From the IMG/VR virus record IMGVR_UViG_3300044729_002818, positions 1 to 29,365 of that record: a stretch of DNA of 29,365 nt; one strand, written 5' to 3'. Positions 1 to 6,078 of the stretch are shown in pieces. Each line of letters starts with the position of its first letter. Positions within the stretch are counted from its first letter, which is position 1. The DNA is from a virus. The notes under the pieces were generated by a model. That model was not told where the DNA came from and made no database searches. It saw only the letters and a list, made by a program, of their open reading frames with translations. The position numbers and the translations under genes were made by a program.

Positions 1-108
1 CGAGCTTCGACGTCGCCGAGTTCGCGTTTTCATCGATCTCTCCTCTCAGGCCCACCCGCGCCGCGGGCGTGAGCCCCATCTCCCGGGCGTACTTCTTCAC
101 CGCGTCCG
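1..108. repeat. Terminal direct repeat, left copy
   Basis: Bases 1-108 are identical to 29258-29365. The simplest reading is that a circular or circularly permuted genome was opened at an arbitrary point and the assembler left an overlap. The repeat lies inside the terS coding region and reading through the junction restores an intact terS reading frame, which supports a closed circle of about 29,257 bp. Confidence 0.95.
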
Positions 109-454
109 CATTATCGCGGACGATCTGGTGAAGAGGATTCTTTACGAGGTTCCCGTCTCGACCCTTAATGAGCGGGCCCGTCTTCGAGAGCATCGTCTCC
201 GCCTCGACGTATCGTGCCATCGCCTCGGAGTAGAGGCGGAGGATATGCCGATCGGCGGAGGTGAGGACGCCCGTCTTTCCGAGGGCGCGGACGACCTGCT
301 CCCATACGACCCGAGCATCGTCGCGAAGATCCTTCGGAGGAGTGAGCGGTCCGCCTTCAGGGATCGGCTCCGCATAGTTGATCACGCTCGGAGACGTTTC
401 GCCCGCGAGGATTCGAAGTGCCGTAGGTTTTGGTTGAGGTCCTCGCGTTCCCAT
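1..454 (-). CDS. terS: Terminase small subunit, P27 family (5' part; runs off the window edge)
   Basis: The minus-strand frame opens with ATG at 454 (MGTRGPQPKPTALRILAGET) and stays open to base 1. Through the terminal repeat it continues into 29257-29226, giving about 161 residues in all. The basic Gly/Pro-rich start followed by LRILAGETS is typical of P27-type small terminases (Terminase_4), which recognise phage DNA and hand it to TerL. The middle is helical (SADRHILRLYSEAMARY, KNPLHQIVRDNADAVKKY), as in this family. The start lies 2 bases after the ParB-like gene stop. The gene is split only by where the sequence was opened. Confidence 0.9.
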   Translation of the reverse strand, partial: MGTRGPQPKPTALRILAGETSPSVINYAEPIPEGGPLTPPKDLRDDARVVWEQVVRALGKTGVLTSADRHILRLYSEAMARYVEAETMLSKTGPLIKGRDGNLVKNPLHQIVRDNADAVKKYAREMGLTPAARVGLRGEIDENANSATSKL

Positions 455-456
455 CG

Positions 457-957
457 TTACTTCCGAGGAGAGAATACTTCGCCGCACGCAGGGCACGTAA
501 CAGAGTGATCGGGTTTAGCCTCGGGCGTTCCGACTGCGGCGAGAAGTCCTGCCTCCGTTGCGACGGATGAGAGGAGCATCTGAACCGCCGCCTCTTTTGA
601 GGATACGGAATCGAGGAGTTCGCGAAGTCGATCCTTATCCGAGAACGCGAGGTCCCCGACGGAGTCGTACGTCGCGAGGACGAGCCTCTCTTCGTCTTCC
701 GTGAGTTCGACGTAGGAAACGGGAATCGCCTTCTCGTCGCGGGATAGCGCGAGCTCGACGCGAAGATGACCGTCTACGAGATGACCTGTCGTTCGGTTCA
801 CGATCACGGGCGCGACGAACCCGACCTCATCGAGGAGCGCGATCAGGGCCTCACGCTGACGCCCCGGATGCGCGCGAAAGTTTCCCGGGTTCGCGAGAAG
901 CTGCTCAGGATCTTCGGCCCCGATGCCCACGATCCGATTCTTAAATGAGTTCGTCAT
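457..957 (-). CDS. ParB-like nuclease domain protein with C-terminal CPAC
   Basis: From ATG at 957 the 166-aa protein has NPGNFRAHPGRQREALIALL, then TGHLVDGHLRVELAL (residues 57-71), matching the ParB/Srx-type nuclease domain with its DGH(R/L) motif, and a helical second half. The end has CPACGEVFSPRK, half a zinc ribbon. Such proteins often lie before the terminase genes and may nick DNA or bind the packaging region. A longer frame to 1083 would read through the terminator and is rejected. The 2-base gap to terS suggests cotranslation. Confidence 0.83.
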   Translation of the reverse strand: MTNSFKNRIVGIGAEDPEQLLANPGNFRAHPGRQREALIALLDEVGFVAPVIVNRTTGHLVDGHLRVELALSRDEKAIPVSYVELTEDEERLVLATYDSVGDLAFSDKDRLRELLDSVSSKEAAVQMLLSSVATEAGLLAAVGTPEAKPDHSVTCPACGEVFSPRK

Positions 958-969
958 CGCTCGATCGTA
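957..969 (-). promoter_or_regulatory. Late promoter -10, predicted leaderless start
   Basis: TACGAT (969-964) sits exactly 6 bases before the ATG at 957, so RNA would start at the A of the start codon. There is no Shine-Dalgarno sequence before this ATG, unlike nearly all other genes here. Leaderless mRNAs with a TANNNT box at this distance are common in actinobacteria. The -35 region (CGATTC or GATTCC) is weak, so it may need an activator. Confidence 0.6.
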
Positions 970-996
970 GCCGATAACGCGCTCGGGAATCGGGAG

Positions 997-1024
997 GGTT
1001 CGAACCGCACACCGAACCGGTTCG
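997..1024. promoter_or_regulatory. Palindromic operator pair upstream of the late promoter
   Basis: Two perfect palindromes lie 6 bases apart: GGTTCGAACC (997-1006) and CGAACCGGTTCG (1013-1024), built from the same CGAACC/GGTTCG half-site. Relative to the predicted RNA start at 957 they lie at about -40 to -67, a position suited to an activator but also to a repressor. The half-site core CGAAC/GTTCG equals that of actinobacterial LexA boxes, but the spacing differs. Confidence 0.65.
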
Positions 1025-1037
1025 TTCCACCAAAACC

Positions 1038-1072
1038 AAAAAACCCCCCGTCGCGCGTTTCCGATGGGGGGT
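1038..1072 (-). terminator. Rho-independent terminator ending the early unit
   Basis: On the minus strand ACCCCCC and GGGGGGT pair around a loop that itself has a short TCG/CGA stem, followed by TTTTTT and then GGTTTTGG. It lies just after the HNH stop at 1096 and before the late promoter, so it separates the two units. It is the clearest terminator in the window. Confidence 0.9.
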
Positions 1073-1095
1073 CGGATATACAAGGTATAGACGTC

Positions 1096-1413
1096 TCAGA
1101 ATCCGACGCCCCTCCCCCCTCGCGATCTCTTCGTCCGCCCGTAGCGGCGATGGCAATCGCCGCAGAGGACGCGGAGGTTCGCGAAGGCGTCAGAGCCTCC
1201 GAGGGAGCGCGGGACGATATGGTCCACCGCGAGCGGGAGCCCTGATCTCTGGCACATCGCGCAATACGGAAACCGCCGCCTCATCTCTCGCGAGATCTTC
1301 GTCCACTCCGCGCCGTAGCCGGGGCGTTTCCGATGATCAGGTAGGGCGTGGATCTCGCACCGCGACGCGCGGGATGGAGCTCCGCATTCGAGACAAGGGA
1401 CGAGAGGGCTCAC
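1096..1413 (-). CDS. HNH endonuclease
   Basis: The 105-aa protein has a zinc knuckle (PCLECGAPSRASRC), CAMCQRSG, and the HNH core AVDHIVPRSLGG then NLRVLCGDCHRR. Such genes close to terminase genes are often needed for cutting at packaging sites in HK97-like phages; here it is the last gene of the early unit, two genes upstream of terS. GTG at 1413 overlaps the preceding TGA. Length is typical. Confidence 0.9.
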   Translation of the reverse strand: MSPLVPCLECGAPSRASRCEIHALPDHRKRPGYGAEWTKISREMRRRFPYCAMCQRSGLPLAVDHIVPRSLGGSDAFANLRVLCGDCHRRYGRTKRSRGGRGVGF

Positions 1414-1823
1414 CGCCCGAAGTTCGGGATCGGGAGTTCTCGTGCGATCAGTCGGGCGAAGTGCTCGACCATCCTCTCCGTCGCGTCAATAAAGTTCGGC
1501 TCGAGTAGGGCATATCCAATCTTTCCGAGAGGCTCCTCGAGATTCTCGATAACCCGATCGAGTCGGGCCGAGATGATATGCGAGAGCTCGTGCGCGAGGA
1601 TGAGACGCTGACGCTCCGGGGACTGCGAGAAGAAGTCTCGGGCGATCCTAAGATCCGCCGTCCTGCGTTGATCGTGGACTTCGATATCGGCGTGAGAGGT
1701 AATATCCGCGGCCTCTCGCGAGACGGTGATCTCCCAATCCTGAAGCTCGAGGGTAACGAGTGCGTCCGCGAGGTACGCCTCGATCAGGGCGTACGGATCG
1801 GACTTCGCTTCACTCTTCGCCAT
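1410..1823 (-). CDS. HExxH metallopeptidase-like protein
   Basis: The 137-aa protein carries LILAHELSHIISARLD with H78, E79 and H82, the zinc-binding and catalytic motif of gluzincin-like peptidases. A later Glu (E116 or E120, in ATERMVEHFARLIA) may be the third ligand. The short size and layout recall phage SprT-like or ImmA-like peptidase domains. It may cleave a repressor or a host or capsid protein. ATG at 1823 follows GGAGG; the longer frame upstream (to 1880) overlaps the tRNA-like element and lacks a site. It overlaps the HNH gene by GTGA. Confidence 0.8.
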   Translation of the reverse strand: MAKSEAKSDPYALIEAYLADALVTLELQDWEITVSREAADITSHADIEVHDQRRTADLRIARDFFSQSPERQRLILAHELSHIISARLDRVIENLEEPLGKIGYALLEPNFIDATERMVEHFARLIARELPIPNFGR

Positions 1824-1842
1824 AGACCCTCCTTCGGATGAT

Positions 1843-1914
1843 GGACGCGCCGAGGAGTCGAACCCCGGTTCTCTCGCCATATGGCATCTCGCCTAACGAG
1901 CATCCACGCGCGCC
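1843..1914 (-). other. tRNA-like 3' half (T-arm and acceptor-like stem), not a full tRNA
   Basis: In the gap between two genes the minus strand can pair GGCGCGC (1914-1908) with GCGCGTC (1850-1844), and CGGGG with CCTCG around the loop TTCGACT, as in the T-arm of a tRNA. Total length (about 71 bases) fits. But I cannot build a normal anticodon arm: the middle forms CTCG-TTAGG-CGAG and GCCATATGGC instead. It may be a decayed tRNA, a tRNA mimic or an att-like tRNA fragment. A GGTTCGACTCC-like string also occurs in coding DNA at about 9424, so chance is possible. Confidence 0.3.
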
Positions 1915-1924
1915 CGATGGCATC

Positions 1925-2407
1925 CTAACGCCCCCAATCCTTACCGACGATCGGAGGTCCCCACGCCTTATCGCTCAGGCGGAGCGGCGATACCGAACGA
2001 AGAGGGCATACGGAGTCCGGGCATAGCTGCTCAGTCTCGCCCCTCTTAGGATCAGGGGCGCAGGATCGACACATCTTTCCGATCGCGTTCCGATACTTCG
2101 CCACCTCGAGGGATGACTCCTCGCGGTTCGTCTTCCGATCCGCCGCCTCGACGGAGCCCGTCTTCGAGATTGAGAGGAGACGCTCGAGGATCTCGAGGTC
2201 CACGGGTTTAATCCTGATCCGTCCCGCCATACGCTCACGCATCCACGACGCAGGGAGCCCGAGGGTATCGTGCGCGTTCGTGACGTTCGTAAGGACGCGA
2301 GAGTCGCCGCGCGCTCCGCGTACCATCGCGACGAAGATCTTCGCCTCCGCGGTCGTAAGGTTATGCCTCACCCGCTCGGCCCGATCTGCCTTCGTCTCCG
2401 ATGCCAT
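1925..2407 (-). CDS. Hypothetical protein with Cys-rich tail
   Basis: From ATG at 2407, with AGGAGG upstream, the 160-aa protein begins MASETKADRAERVRHNLTTA and has a helix-rich N-terminal half, followed by KMCRSCAPDP, QLCPDSVCPLRSVSPLRL with a C-x2-C ... C-x4-C-P-L zinc pattern seen in many small phage proteins. It may bind DNA. A longer frame upstream to 2539 is an Arg-rich shadow. Stop is TAG. Confidence 0.68.
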   Translation of the reverse strand: MASETKADRAERVRHNLTTAEAKIFVAMVRGARGDSRVLTNVTNAHDTLGLPASWMRERMAGRIRIKPVDLEILERLLSISKTGSVEAADRKTNREESSLEVAKYRNAIGKMCRSCAPDPKRGETEQLCPDSVCPLRSVSPLRLSDKAWGPPIVGKDWGR

Positions 2408-2422
2408 TCGTCCTCCTCTTAG

Positions 2423-2446
2423 TCCGGGAGGCTGCCTCCTCCCGGA
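2423..2446 (-). terminator. Hairpin in the gap before the 160-aa gene (attenuator-like)
   Basis: TCCGGGAGG-AGGCAG-CCTCCCGGA forms a perfect 9-bp stem with a 6-base loop on the minus strand, followed by CTAAG and the AGGAGG ribosome site of the next gene. There is no T-tract, so it is more likely an RNA processing, stability or attenuation element than a full terminator. Confidence 0.5.
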
Positions 2447-2472
2447 TCGCGAGGATAGCCGATCGCGAGAAC

Positions 2473-2973
2473 TTAGGGGAGGAGCTCGATCGTTACGGGC
2501 GTGACTCCGAGATGCAGCGGGACCCCGAGGGCGTTCCATACTGCGGGCGCGAGATCCACGAGACGATCGTTCTTCGGATTCTTATCTCCGCCTCGGCACT
2601 CGCAAAAGTCCACGATCCATACGACGAGCGATCGCCCCGTCCTCTCCGACGTCACGATGACGCGATAAGAGTTACGCCACTCGTGCCGAACCTCCTTCCG
2701 AAGATCGGGGCCCGCTGCGCCGTAGAACTCGATCCCTGCGCGGGAATACCACGTCGTCTCTCCGTTGCGCTCCGCGTCATAGTGCGTCGCGATGCCGTGA
2801 AGCGTAGGGTTCGGGAGGATCGGCTCAGGCGTAGGCTCAGGCTTTATCGAATCACGATCGGCGAAGATTGACGGGAGAGGGAATACCTGCTCGGAGATCG
2901 GGCGGACGAAGGCGACGATCGCGGAGGCTCCAATCACGAAGACGAGCCACGCGATCGCGGATCGGATAATCAT
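2473..2973 (-). CDS. Membrane-anchored double-psi beta-barrel (RlpA/expansin-like) protein
   Basis: The 166-aa protein has an N-terminal membrane anchor or signal (AIAWLVFVIGASAIVAFV, residues 6-23), a Pro/Glu linker (KPEPTPEPILPNP) and a C-terminal domain starting HGIATHYDAE and ending VDLAPAVWNALGVPLHLGVT then PVTIELLP, the double-psi beta-barrel pattern of RlpA-like and related cell-wall proteins. It is probably outside the membrane facing peptidoglycan. In the early unit it might alter the wall or block superinfection rather than lyse; CEC in VDFCECRGGD might hold a disulfide. Confidence 0.8.
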   Translation of the reverse strand: MIIRSAIAWLVFVIGASAIVAFVRPISEQVFPLPSIFADRDSIKPEPTPEPILPNPTLHGIATHYDAERNGETTWYSRAGIEFYGAAGPDLRKEVRHEWRNSYRVIVTSERTGRSLVVWIVDFCECRGGDKNPKNDRLVDLAPAVWNALGVPLHLGVTPVTIELLP

Positions 2974-3185
2974 CGTCTCTCGTAACCCTCTCGGACGATC
3001 GCCTTCTCGAGGTCCTCGACGGCGCGGATGAGATCGATCGCGAGCCCGATCCCGTCCGCATATCCCGCGACGTATTGAGGCGTATCCTTCAGGGCCGCCG
3101 TTGCCGAGATCTTCGCCTGACTCAGCGCGAGGATGATCTCCTCTCGGGAGACCCGCTCCGTCTTAGGCGTCTTCCGAAGTCGCAT
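2970..3185 (-). CDS. Small helical protein, unknown
   Basis: The 71-aa protein has a basic start (MRLRKTPKTERVSREE) and two helices (IILALSQAKISATAALKD; GIGLAIDLIRAVEDLEKAIV). It overlaps the upstream nuclease by 23 bases and the downstream gene by ATGA. No family is recognised. Confidence 0.62.
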   Translation of the reverse strand: MRLRKTPKTERVSREEIILALSQAKISATAALKDTPQYVAGYADGIGLAIDLIRAVEDLEKAIVREGYERR

Positions 3186-3558
3186 CTTCCGCCCGATGGT
3201 TGTAGTACGAGAGAAAGTCCTGAAGATCGAAGACGATTAGGCTCGTACGCCTGACGCCCATCCCCGGTTTATTCCCGACGACGACCGCCTTCAGCTCATC
3301 GCCGCGAACGGAGAGAGATCGGAGCGCGTTATCGAGGCGCGTCGGAAAGAATCCGTTCCCGCACTTCGCCTGAATCGCTAACCATCCGGGGACTTCGACG
3401 TCCGTCTTTCCGCCGAACTGCCCGACCCTGCGCGCACCGTTCCCGAAGGCGGCGACGATCTCACGCTCGAAGGCGTTCCCTGAGTTGCGCGCCCTCTTCC
3501 CCCGAACGGACTTTTCTTTATTCTCCTCCGTGATCGCGAGATCCTTCATCCGCGCCAT
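3163..3558 (-). CDS. Holliday-junction-resolvase-like PD-(D/E)XK nuclease
   Basis: The 131-aa protein has GNAFEREIVAAFG (E31), GGKTDVEVPGWLAIQAKCG with D53 and the Q63-A-K65 core, and LKAVVVGNKPG. This order matches archaeal-Hjc-like resolvases and related phage nucleases. It could resolve branched DNA before packaging. ATG at 3558 overlaps the upstream TAA; the frame extends upstream to 3678 but that part shows no homology and no ribosome site. Third PD-(D/E)XK fold protein in the early unit. Confidence 0.77.
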   Translation of the reverse strand: MARMKDLAITEENKEKSVRGKRARNSGNAFEREIVAAFGNGARRVGQFGGKTDVEVPGWLAIQAKCGNGFFPTRLDNALRSLSVRGDELKAVVVGNKPGMGVRRTSLIVFDLQDFLSYYNHRAEDATSEDA

Positions 3559-3752
3559 TACTTCAGTCCCACGCATCCGCGATGCCGCCACGTCATCCCC
3601 GATCGTCTCTTCCCTGAGTCGAAGGAGATCCACTTCACGCGATACGCATCTTTCAGGGCGGAGATAGGAGATGAGCACCCGCCGCAGGGCGAGACGATAA
3701 ACCTCGGCTCCTTCCGAGGCCCTGCGTTCTTCTTCGCCTTTACTCCTGCCAT
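3558..3752 (-). CDS. Small basic protein with CGGC, unknown
   Basis: The 64-aa protein has a Lys-rich start (MAGVKAKKNAGPRKEPRF), SPCGGCSSP and a later Cys (RHRGCVGLK). It may bind zinc and nucleic acid. It starts 10 bases after the previous gene and overlaps the next by one base (TAATG). I recognise no family. Confidence 0.62.
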   Translation of the reverse strand: MAGVKAKKNAGPRKEPRFIVSPCGGCSSPISALKDAYRVKWISFDSGKRRSGMTWRHRGCVGLK

Positions 3753-3761
3753 ATGCCGATC

Positions 3762-4076
3762 CTACCCGATGATCCGATATCGGCGGAACTCTCGGAACCC
3801 GCCCACGAGATCGAGCCCCGCATCCGAAGGCTCGAGAAACCCGAGCCCGATCGCATACTGCGCGAGGCGTTCGTTCTCTGCGTAATCCTTGAGATAGATC
3901 TCTCCGTCCGCCATCTCCTCGTCGGGGAAATCGACGGAGAGCTTCGCGAGCTGCTCCCCCGTCTTCGCATCCACCGCGACGAGCGCGGTATGCCCTGACG
4001 GATACTCTCCGACCTCGAGCGCGACCGTGATCGCGGCTCCGCCGCCCGTCATCCTGAACTCACCGATTCGCTCCAC
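3762..4076 (-). CDS. Hypothetical protein with KDYAEN motif
   Basis: From GTG at 4076, with AGGAGG upstream, the 104-aa protein runs VERIGEFRMTGGGAAITVAL and later YLKDYAENERLAQYAIGLGF. The KDY-(S/A)-EN motif is found in small proteins of mobile elements (DUF4313-like), of unknown role. A longer frame from 4253 has no ribosome site and reads an Arg-rich out-of-frame stretch, so I rejected it. It overlaps the upstream gene by 17 bases. Confidence 0.65.
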   Translation of the reverse strand: MERIGEFRMTGGGAAITVALEVGEYPSGHTALVAVDAKTGEQLAKLSVDFPDEEMADGEIYLKDYAENERLAQYAIGLGFLEPSDAGLDLVGGFREFRRYRIIG

Positions 4077-4299
4077 GTTCCCTCCTTTCGGCCTTCGCCG
4101 TATCGCAATCCATACACTCCCACGCCAATACCTCGCCCTCGTGCCCTCCGAAGAAGGGACCTCCGAGGTATATCGCCCGCATCTGGACTCCGCAGATCCC
4201 GCAGGTCCGCGGAGGATCGAGATAGAGCCTCCCGAACGTCGGGCACTCCCCACCCGGGCGGCGACAGACGCGGCACTTAATCAGGCGAACGCCTTTCAT
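4060..4299 (-). CDS. Zinc-binding protein with CxxC pairs
   Basis: The 79-aa protein has CRVC near residue 9-12, a single Cys (GECPTF), CGIC near residues 33-36 and CMDC near residues 62-65. This spacing suggests two zinc sites. The C-terminus is charged (KAERRERGANR). Overlaps the LexA-like gene by ATGA. Nucleic-acid binding is likely; the family is not recognised. Confidence 0.72.
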   Translation of the reverse strand: MKGVRLIKCRVCRRPGGECPTFGRLYLDPPRTCGICGVQMRAIYLGGPFFGGHEGEVLAWECMDCDTAKAERRERGANR

Positions 4300-4493
4300 T
4301 CGTTCACCTTGAGCCCTCTCGCGGCTCCGCCCTGCCGCTCGATCTTTCCCTCCGCGATGAGCTCGAGGATGGCGCGCTGCGCCGTAGAGTGCCCGACCCC
4401 GAGGGCCGCGGCAATCTCACGAACCGTCGGAGGGTAGCCGTTCGCGACAACGTGCCCTCGGATGATCTGAAGAACCTCGTCCCGCCGCGTCAT
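4296..4493 (-). CDS. LexA-type winged-helix DNA-binding domain, no peptidase domain
   Basis: The 65-aa protein starts MTRRDEVLQIIRGHVVANGY, then PPTVREIAAALGVGHSTAQRAILELIAEGKIERQGG, the LexA N-terminal DNA-binding pattern. It ends ARGLKVNE and lacks the LexA self-cleavage domain. ATG at 4493 overlaps the previous TAA (TAATG). It may compete with or mimic host LexA, or control phage operators; the late promoter region has CGAAC/GTTCG half-sites like those of actinobacterial LexA boxes. Confidence 0.82.
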   Translation of the reverse strand: MTRRDEVLQIIRGHVVANGYPPTVREIAAALGVGHSTAQRAILELIAEGKIERQGGAARGLKVNE

Positions 4494-4828
4494 TAACGGA
4501 CCTCCATTCTCATATCCTTCGTCCATTCCCCATCCCGAAGGGCGAGGAGGATGACGGAATAGTTCACGAGGTCGAGGATGCTATCCCGTAGGACGGCCTC
4601 ACGCTCCACCCCGAGCTCGTCAATGAGAATCCTCCCGCTGACGACCTCGCCGCTAATCTGAGCCTTCGCCCGTTCGACTTTATTCGTAAGCTGCTCGAGC
4701 ACTCCCCACGTCCCCGCCTCGAGGATATTCTTCGGCCCGTATCGGCGTTGTCTTTCGCAGAGAATCGCGAACGCTTCGCGGTAGTAGGGCTCCATCCGAG
4801 CCTCGAAACTCTTAACCTCTTCCGTCAT
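4493..4828 (-). CDS. Nmad1/DUF1599-like (MazG-related) nucleotide-modification-associated protein
   Basis: The 111-aa protein has CERQRRYGPKNI, WGVLEQLTNKVERAK and EAVLRDSILDLVNYSVILLAL, which match the DUF1599 / Nmad1 family, linked to nucleotide pool control or DNA base modification in phages. ATG at 4828 has AGGAGG 6 bases upstream. An in-frame ATG at 4885 would add 19 residues (MRDEIREMRENINSKKEET), overlapping the upstream gene; it lacks a spaced ribosome site. No base-modifying enzyme is recognised nearby. Confidence 0.78.
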   Translation of the reverse strand: MTEEVKSFEARMEPYYREAFAILCERQRRYGPKNILEAGTWGVLEQLTNKVERAKAQISGEVVSGRILIDELGVEREAVLRDSILDLVNYSVILLALRDGEWTKDMRMEVR

Positions 4829-4900
4829 CGTCTCCTCCTTTTTGCTATTAATATTTTCTCTCATCTCACGTATCTCATCTCTCATCTCCTCCGCCCTTTT
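4829..4900 (-). repeat. GATGAGA repeats and AT-rich leader before the Nmad1-like gene
   Basis: On the minus strand the junction has GATGAGA three times within about 30 bases, then AAAATATTAATAGCAAAAAGG before the AGGAGG ribosome site. This AT-rich patch stands out from the surrounding GC-rich DNA. It may be an internal promoter or translation enhancer; no convincing -35/-10 pair is seen. Confidence 0.4.
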
Positions 4901-5480
4901 TGACGTTTAGGGGACGTAGTAAATCGTCCCGTGGACGCAAAAGGGACGCAGAGACTAACTCTTCGAGCGGTCGTAGCTGCGAGAGATCCACGTCCCGCAT
5001 ATCGCGAAACGAGGCTCCTCCTCCGCCCATCGTTGAGCCTTTCGGGATGAGGACGCTCCTCTCTCGGAACTCGGCATCGCTCATCCATCCGACCACCCAC
5101 GCCTCCTCGTACCTGAAAAACGGACCCTCCGCCTTCGGGTAAAGAGAGACGAAGACGAACGCCTCGGGATGCTGAAACTCGAGGTTCGCCACGGCGACTC
5201 CCGCCTGATAGTGCGCCTCCGGGCGGACGCTCCGAGGCTTCGTCTTTACCTCGATCTCTCCGATCGTCCTCTCCCGATAATCGAACTCGTAGGCTCCGAC
5301 GTGCTCGAGGATGCTCCCGCCGAGGCGAGCCCACGCCCGCTCGAACGCGGCCTCTCCGAACGCCCCCGCGACCTCCGCCTCTTTCCCGAGGTAGCTCATC
5401 GTCTCCCCCGGATAGAGGAGTTCTCTGGCCCGCTGACGGATCTCGGAATCAATCGGTACGAGATAACCGAACCCGCTCAT
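4875..5480 (-). CDS. PD-(D/E)XK nuclease-like protein
   Basis: The 201-aa protein has an N-terminal helix with E43/E46 (FGEAAFERAW), then YEFDYRERTIGEIEVKTKPR with D67 and the E77-V-K79 core, as in restriction-fold nucleases. Further strands (AFVFVSLYPK; EEAWVVGWMSD) fit the fold. The C-terminus (KKGGGDER) is basic. It is the second of three nucleases with this fold in the early unit. The target is unknown: host DNA, branched DNA or packaging intermediates are possible. Confidence 0.72.
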   Translation of the reverse strand: MSGFGYLVPIDSEIRQRARELLYPGETMSYLGKEAEVAGAFGEAAFERAWARLGGSILEHVGAYEFDYRERTIGEIEVKTKPRSVRPEAHYQAGVAVANLEFQHPEAFVFVSLYPKAEGPFFRYEEAWVVGWMSDAEFRERSVLIPKGSTMGGGGASFRDMRDVDLSQLRPLEELVSASLLRPRDDLLRPLNVKKGGGDER

Positions 5481-5881
5481 CCTTTTACCTCCCGAAGGAG
5501 ATCGCCGAGCGCGGACGGTTTACCGCCCCTGATCGATGACGGGCGCAGGACCGCGCCCGCCTTCTTCTCTCGATACCGCGCCGCCCTCTCGGGTTTCGTC
5601 GGGTCGATCTGATACTTCCGCCATTGTGCGATATGGATCACCCCGTCGGGGTCCACGGCGAGGAGTCCTGAGTCCACGAGCTCCCCGACCGCCTCTCCTA
5701 CCGTCGGAGAGATGACCGCGAGGAGATGCTTAAGCGATTCGAAGTATCCCGGACGATCCGACTCCTTCGCCGCGAGGATGATCGCGACGAAGGCCCACCT
5801 CGCCGCGTCGGATGAGAGCGTCGCCACCTTCGCATCTCTCGGCATCCCGACGTCGAACTTCGCCCACGGTCGCCCCTTCAT
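5477..5881 (-). CDS. Winged-helix replication protein, N-terminal domain type
   Basis: The 134-aa protein begins MKGRPWAKFDVGMPRDAKVA, then AARWAFVAIILAAKE and SPTVGEAVGELVDSGLLAVD, ending the winged helix with VIHIAQWRKYQ. This is the typical N-terminal domain of phage replication initiators or DnaD-like proteins, here without a helicase-loading tail; the last 35 residues are basic (ERAARYREKKAG). It may bind the origin. ATGA overlap at both ends. Confidence 0.75.
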   Translation of the reverse strand: MKGRPWAKFDVGMPRDAKVATLSSDAARWAFVAIILAAKESDRPGYFESLKHLLAVISPTVGEAVGELVDSGLLAVDPDGVIHIAQWRKYQIDPTKPERAARYREKKAGAVLRPSSIRGGKPSALGDLLREVKG

Positions 5882-6078
5882 CGCTGATCCTCCTCGACGC
5901 GACGGATCTCGACGAGGACCTCGGCGCGTTCGTTCTCATAGTTCGAACCGCCATAGATCGCGGCGAGACGCTTTAGATGCGCGAGATAGCAGGATCGGCA
6001 TATCGGGCGCGTCCCTTTCGACGGCTTCAGATAGTCCGCCTCCTTTCGGCACTCTGAGCACTTCTTCGCGACCGTCAT
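5878..6078 (-). CDS. Small zinc-ribbon protein
   Basis: The 66-aa protein starts MTVAKKCSECRKEADYLKP and has CSEC and CRSC pairs, a typical zinc ribbon, then a charged helix (EVLVEIRRVEEDQR). ATG at 6078 overlaps the upstream stop by ATGA, so I prefer it over an upstream in-frame ATG at 6105. It may bind nucleic acid; no family is certain. Confidence 0.72.
   Translation of the reverse strand: MTVAKKCSECRKEADYLKPSKGTRPICRSCYLAHLKRLAAIYGGSNYENERAEVLVEIRRVEEDQR

Noticed and set aside
958-1030. Possible tRNA on either strand (GGTTCGAACC and TTCCACCA-like ends)
   Set aside because: The strings are palindromic operator halves; no cloverleaf with acceptor, D and anticodon arms can be drawn.
958-1083. 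N-terminal extension of the ParB-like gene to 1083
   Set aside because: It would read through the rho-independent terminator and operator palindromes; the homology begins at the ATG at 957.
3559-3678. N-terminal extension of the resolvase-like gene to 3678
   Set aside because: This part overlaps the 64-aa gene in another frame, lacks a ribosome site and shows no homology pattern; the ATG at 3558 overlaps the upstream stop.
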